Shown here: positions 59,925 to 64,000 of the stretch, in pieces
How the letters are laid out: each line of letters begins with the position of its first letter
Numbering within the stretch: the stretch's first letter is position 1
Origin: Pseudoxanthomonas kaohsiungensis
Lineage (GTDB): Bacteria; Pseudomonadota; Gammaproteobacteria; Xanthomonadales; Xanthomonadaceae
Reading direction: 5' to 3'
DNA length: 64,000 nt
NCBI RefSeq assembly: GCF_010211765.1
Contig: NZ_PDWO01000012.1
Span: 1-64,000 of the forward strand
The notes under the pieces: generated by a model
Seen by the model: only the letters and a program-made list of their open reading frames with translations
Databases searched by the model: none
What the model was told of the DNA's origin: nothing
Position numbers and translations under genes: made by a program

Positions 59925-61427
59925 TCACTCCCCGATATTGATCCAGGTCGCCTTCATTTCGGTGTACTTGTCGAAGGCGTGCAGCGACTTGTCGCGGCCG
60001 TTGCCGGACTGCTTGTAGCCGCCGAACGGCGCGGTCATGTCGCCGCCGTCCCAGTAGTTGACCCAGACGCTGCCGGCGCGCAGGCCGCGGGCCATGCGGT
60101 GCGCGCGCGCCAGGTTCGCGGTCCACACGCCGGCGGCCAGGCCGTACTCGGTGTCGTTGGCGATGCGCAGGGCCTGCGCTTCGTCGTCGAACGGGATCAC
60201 CGCCAGCACCGGGCCGAAGATCTCCTCGCGCGATATCGCGTGTTCCGGACGCACGTCGTCGAACACGGTCGGCTCGATGTAGCAACCGCCGTCCACGGTC
60301 TGCAGGCGGTTGCCACCCAGCGCGAGCCGCGCGCCTTCGGCCTGGCCCTTGCCGATGTAATCGAGCACGCGCCGGGTCTGGCCTTCGTCGACCATCGCGC
60401 CCATCGGCGCGCCGGGCTCCAGCGGATGGCGCGGCTGCATCTTCCTGCCCGCCTCGACCACCCGCGCGACGAACTCCTCCTGGATGCCGCGCTCCACCAG
60501 CAGGCGCGAGGCGGCGGTGCAGACTTCGCCCTGGTTGTAGAAGATGCCCGACGCCGCAGCCTCGGCGGCCTTGGCCAGGTCCGGCGCGTCGGCGAAGACG
60601 ACGTTGGGACTCTTGCCGCCGCACTCCATGTACGCACGCTTCATGTTGGACAGGCCGGCGCACTGCAGCAGGCGCTTGCCCACCGCGGTCGATCCGGTGA
60701 AGACCAGCCCGTCCACGTCCATGTGCAGGGCCAGCGGCTCGCCCGCTTCCTTGCCGAACCCGGGCACGACGTTGAACACGCCATCGGGGATGCCGGCCTC
60801 GGCGACCAGTTCAGCCAGGCGCAGCACGCTCAGCGGCGACTTCTCCGACGGCTTGAGCACCACCGAGTTGCCCATCGCCAGCGCCGGCGCCAGCTTCCAC
60901 GCGGCCATCAGCAACGGAAAGTTCCACGGAACGATGGCGCCGACCACGCCCAGCGGCTCGCGCGTGACCAGCCCCAGCTCGTCCTGGCCGGTGGGCGCCA
61001 CCTCGCCATAGACCTTGTCCAGCGCCTCGGCGGTCCAGTCGAAGCAGCGGATGGTGGCGGCGATGTCGACGTTGCGCGCGTCGTCGATCGGCTTGCCCAT
61101 GTCCAGCGTTTCCAGCAGCGCCAGTTCGTCGGCGTGCCGCTCGATCAGCGCGACCAGCTTCTGCAGGGTTCTCTTGCGCTTGACCGGCCTGGCCTGCGAC
61201 CAGCCACCGGCCTCGAAGCTGCGCCGCGCCGCGCGCACCGCGCGGTCGATGTCGGCCTGCCCGCCGGCGGCGACCTGTCCCAGCACGCGGCCGTCGATGG
61301 GGCTGATGCAGTCGAAGGTCCTGCCATCGGCGGCATCGACGTACCGGCCGTCGATGAAGGCCTGCGTGCGCAGCGTGAGGCCGTCGGCCATGGCCTGCCA
61401 GTCGGCGCGGGTGTTTGGGGTGGTCAT
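59925..61427 (-). CDS. puuC: Gamma-glutamyl-gamma-aminobutyraldehyde dehydrogenase PuuC
   Basis: 500 residues. Aldehyde dehydrogenase with Glu268 in MECGGKSPNVVFAD and catalytic Cys303 in FYNQGEVCTAASRLL. It follows E. coli PuuC closely, including WTAEALDKVYGEVAPT, NMKRAYMECGGKS and the end PFGGYKQSGNGRDKSLHAFDKYTEMKATWI. It oxidises the PuuB product to gamma-glutamyl-GABA with NAD(P). The ATG at 61427 has AGGAGA upstream. It is 70 nt downstream of puuR and likely co-transcribed. Confidence 0.9.
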   Translation of the reverse strand: MTTPNTRADWQAMADGLTLRTQAFIDGRYVDAADGRTFDCISPIDGRVLGQVAAGGQADIDRAVRAARRSFEAGGWSQARPVKRKRTLQKLVALIERHADELALLETLDMGKPIDDARNVDIAATIRCFDWTAEALDKVYGEVAPTGQDELGLVTREPLGVVGAIVPWNFPLLMAAWKLAPALAMGNSVVLKPSEKSPLSVLRLAELVAEAGIPDGVFNVVPGFGKEAGEPLALHMDVDGLVFTGSTAVGKRLLQCAGLSNMKRAYMECGGKSPNVVFADAPDLAKAAEAAASGIFYNQGEVCTAASRLLVERGIQEEFVARVVEAGRKMQPRHPLEPGAPMGAMVDEGQTRRVLDYIGKGQAEGARLALGGNRLQTVDGGCYIEPTVFDDVRPEHAISREEIFGPVLAVIPFDDEAQALRIANDTEYGLAAGVWTANLARAHRMARGLRAGSVWVNYWDGGDMTAPFGGYKQSGNGRDKSLHAFDKYTEMKATWINIGE

Positions 61428-61497
61428 GGGAATCTCCTGGTCGTTCGCAATCGCAGCCGCGCGGGCCCGCCAAGCCGGAACGCCCGACGGCCACCCA

Positions 61498-62046
61498 TCA
61501 GAACGTCGCCGGCGTGTTCGCGCTGACGATCACCGCCTCGGTGTCGCCGACGTTGCGGAAGCGGTGCGGCACGCGGCTTTCGAAGTAGTAGGCCTCGCCG
61601 GGGCCGAGCACGCGCACCTGGGTGCCGACGGTCACCTCGACCTGCCCGGTGATGACCACGCCGCCCTCCTCGCCCTCGTGTTCGATCATCGCCGCACCGG
61701 TGTCGCTGCCCGGCGGCATGACCTCGCGCAGGATGCACATCTGCCGCTGCGGTCGGTGCTGGCCGACCAGGTAGTAGTGGATGTCGTTGTTGCCCACGTC
61801 GGGCAGCTCGTCGGCGGCGTAGAACGGCTGCTCCGGCGGGCCCGGGTCCAGGTCCAGGGTGAAGAAGTCGGCCAGCGAGATCGGGATGCCGTCGAGCACC
61901 TTCTTCAGCGAGCTGACCGACGGGCTGACCTTGTTCTGCTCGATCAGCGAGATGGTGCTGTTGGTGACGCCCACGCGGCGGGCCAGCTCGCGCTGGCTGA
62001 GGTTGCGGGCGGTGCGTACCCGCTGCAGGCGTGCGCCGATGTCCAT
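61498..62046 (-). CDS. puuR: Transcriptional repressor PuuR (XRE-cupin)
   Basis: 182 residues. Helix-turn-helix at ~4-60 (RLQRVRTARNLSQRELARRVGVTNSTISLIEQNKVSPSVSSLKKVL) and a C-terminal cupin (~105-180, IEHEGEEGGVVITGQVEVTVG, YYFESRVPHRFRNVGDTEAVIVSANTPATF). The end and overall layout match E. coli PuuR, which represses puu genes and is relieved by putrescine. The ATG at 62046 gives the family length; upstream Mets (62085, 62118) add a tail without homology, and the first of these falls near the predicted transcription start. Confidence 0.88.
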   Translation of the reverse strand: MDIGARLQRVRTARNLSQRELARRVGVTNSTISLIEQNKVSPSVSSLKKVLDGIPISLADFFTLDLDPGPPEQPFYAADELPDVGNNDIHYYLVGQHRPQRQMCILREVMPPGSDTGAAMIEHEGEEGGVVITGQVEVTVGTQVRVLGPGEAYYFESRVPHRFRNVGDTEAVIVSANTPATF

Positions 62047-62090
62047 CCCTTGGGTCGCTCCCGGCCGGGGGTCCCGGCGTGTCATCGGAT

Positions 62091-62118
62091 ACTTTACATG
62101 CCGCCCCGTCCGGGTCAA
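62091..62118 (-). promoter_or_regulatory. Predicted puuR-puuC promoter
   Basis: Minus strand TTGACC (62113-62118), 16-nt spacer, TAAAGT (62091-62096): the best sigma-70-like promoter in the window. An operator-like AAAAATTGACC overlaps its -35 (62113-62124). Confidence 0.6.
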
Positions 62119-62143
62119 TTTTTGGCGTAGACTCGGCCACAGC

Positions 62144-62162
62144 GTTGAATTTTTAAAACGGC
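62144..62162. promoter_or_regulatory. Putative PuuR operator between puuR and the omega-aminotransferase gene
   Basis: GTTGAATTTTTAAAACGGC, reverse complement of GCCGTTTTA-N4-T-N-CAAC, which also occurs at 35521-35539 upstream of puuD. The AT-rich block and GTT(G/C)A core resemble the E. coli PuuR consensus as I recall it. It lies 44 nt upstream of the aminotransferase ATG and 26 nt upstream of the puuR -35. Confidence 0.5.
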
Positions 62163-62205
62163 GCCTACCCCCTTGGCCGCCGGTACCCCCTGCCCCGGAG
62201 CGCCC

Positions 62206-63576
<1,371 letters not shown>

Positions 63577-63603
63577 CGACGACGCCCCTGCCCACGCCGC
63601 ACC

Positions 63604-63698
63604 TGTAGGAGCCGATCCATCGGCGACCCGAGGCCGTCGAGGCCACGGGGAACCCGACCGTACCAGTTGCGTGGGTCACCGATGGAACGACTCCTGCA
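63604..63698. repeat. TGTAGGAG-type inverted repeat
   Basis: Left arm 63604-63629 (TGTAGGAGCCGATCCATCGG...) and right arm 63673-63698 match at 22 of 26 positions as reverse complements. The left arm also contains the hairpin GCCGAT-CC-ATCGGC. This is a palindrome class common in Xanthomonadaceae and pseudomonads. It fills the gap between the aminotransferase gene and ald and may terminate or insulate transcription. Confidence 0.8.
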
Positions 63699-63785
63699 AA
63701 AGGGCAGGCACGGCCAGACCCGAACCCGGCAACTCCAGCCACAAGACACGCCCCCTCCGCAGACACCCATCCCCGGAGATCCACC

Positions 63786-64000
63786 ATGCTGATCGGCGTC
63801 CCCAAGGAAATAAAGAACCACGAGTACCGCGTCGGCCTCACCGCCAGCGGCGCCCGCGAGCTGTCCGCGCGCGGCCACCAGGTGCTGGTCGAACGCGATG
63901 CCGGCGTCGGCATCGGCCTGGCCAACGAAGCCTTCGAGGCCGCCGGCGCGCAGATCGTGGACAGCGCCGCGGAGGTCTACGGGCGCACGGAGATGATCAT
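63786..64000 (+). CDS. ald: Alanine dehydrogenase (N-terminal part, cut by window end)
   Basis: First 71 residues visible: MLIGVPKEIKNHEYRVGLTASGARELSARGHQVLVE and RDAGVGIGLANEAFEAAGAQIV, the alanine dehydrogenase/PNT N-terminal domain, including the substrate-binding Arg15. The enzyme interconverts alanine and pyruvate with NAD. Placed after two pyruvate-consuming aminotransferases of the same module, it could regenerate pyruvate. Transhydrogenase subunit alpha is an alternative that shares this domain, but the start matches Ald better. The gene continues beyond the window. Confidence 0.88.
   Translation, partial: MLIGVPKEIKNHEYRVGLTASGARELSARGHQVLVERDAGVGIGLANEAFEAAGAQIVDSAAEVYGRTEMI

Noticed and set aside
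59925-61427. Betaine aldehyde dehydrogenase
   Set aside because: Overall sequence follows PuuC, including the KSLHAF-KYTE-K-WI ending, and it sits next to puuR.

Overview
This window is a very GC-rich, densely coded chromosomal segment with short intergenic gaps and no tRNA, rRNA, CRISPR array, insertion sequence or prophage gene that I could recognise. Its content points to the Xanthomonadaceae/Lysobacteraceae (Lysobacter, Luteimonas, Pseudoxanthomonas or Stenotrophomonas-like). The reasons are the NAD-type isocitrate dehydrogenase, the pilT-pilU / yggS-proC block, the phoBR-ppk-ppx block, GTAG-type REP doublets and TGTAGGAG-type palindromes. This placement is inference from gene content and repeats, not from a marker gene.

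Layout. 1-4.3 kb: a Bax-inhibitor-like membrane protein whose 5' end is preceded by an inverted copy of itself at the window edge, an NhaC antiporter, NAD-IDH, an AhpD-like protein and glutaredoxin. 4.4-14 kb: an M48 metalloprotease, then phosphate sensing and polyphosphate metabolism (phoB, phoR, ppk1, ppx) behind a Pho-box-like site, then a von Willebrand-domain lipoprotein. 14-24 kb: housekeeping genes (pyrB, ruvX, algH, tag, yitT, pilU, pilT, yggS, proC and small secreted proteins). 24-38.5 kb: a large polyamine uptake and catabolism region (sad, potI, potH, potG, two potF paralogues, spuC, puuA, puuD, a second puuA-like gene, puuB). 38.5-47.5 kb: bacteriohemerythrin, an MHS transporter, an RND efflux pair, an outer-membrane protein and a lipocalin. 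47.6-51.8 kb: a four-gene cassette (DUF3348, a MotA/ExbB-like DUF802 protein, a MotB/OmpA-like protein, DUF2894) that looks like an ion-driven envelope machine. 51.7-59.9 kb: NnrS/SirB2, a RIO kinase, a pseudouridine synthase, an outer-membrane protein, dapA, small ORFs and a CHAD protein. 59.9-64 kb: the rest of the polyamine module (puuC, puuR, an omega-aminotransferase) and the start of alanine dehydrogenase.

How the genes work together. PotFGHI imports putrescine. It is then either gamma-glutamylated (PuuA), oxidised (PuuB, PuuC) and hydrolysed (PuuD) to GABA, or transaminated directly by SpuC. The omega-aminotransferase and Sad take GABA or related amino acids to succinate. Ald can turn the alanine made by both pyruvate-dependent transaminases back into pyruvate. 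Both divergent promoters of this module, 26 kb apart, carry a similar AT-rich motif close to the remembered E. coli PuuR consensus, so PuuR probably controls both.

Most unusual sequence features: a dispersed intergenic element of about 100 bp, present twice in opposite orientation, with a conserved two-hairpin core and outer arms that change sequence but keep pairing; a second long stem whose only non-Watson-Crick pairs are G-U; a 34-bp tandem repeat across the stop codon of the RIO kinase; and FNR-type sites in front of the hemerythrin and nnrS genes.
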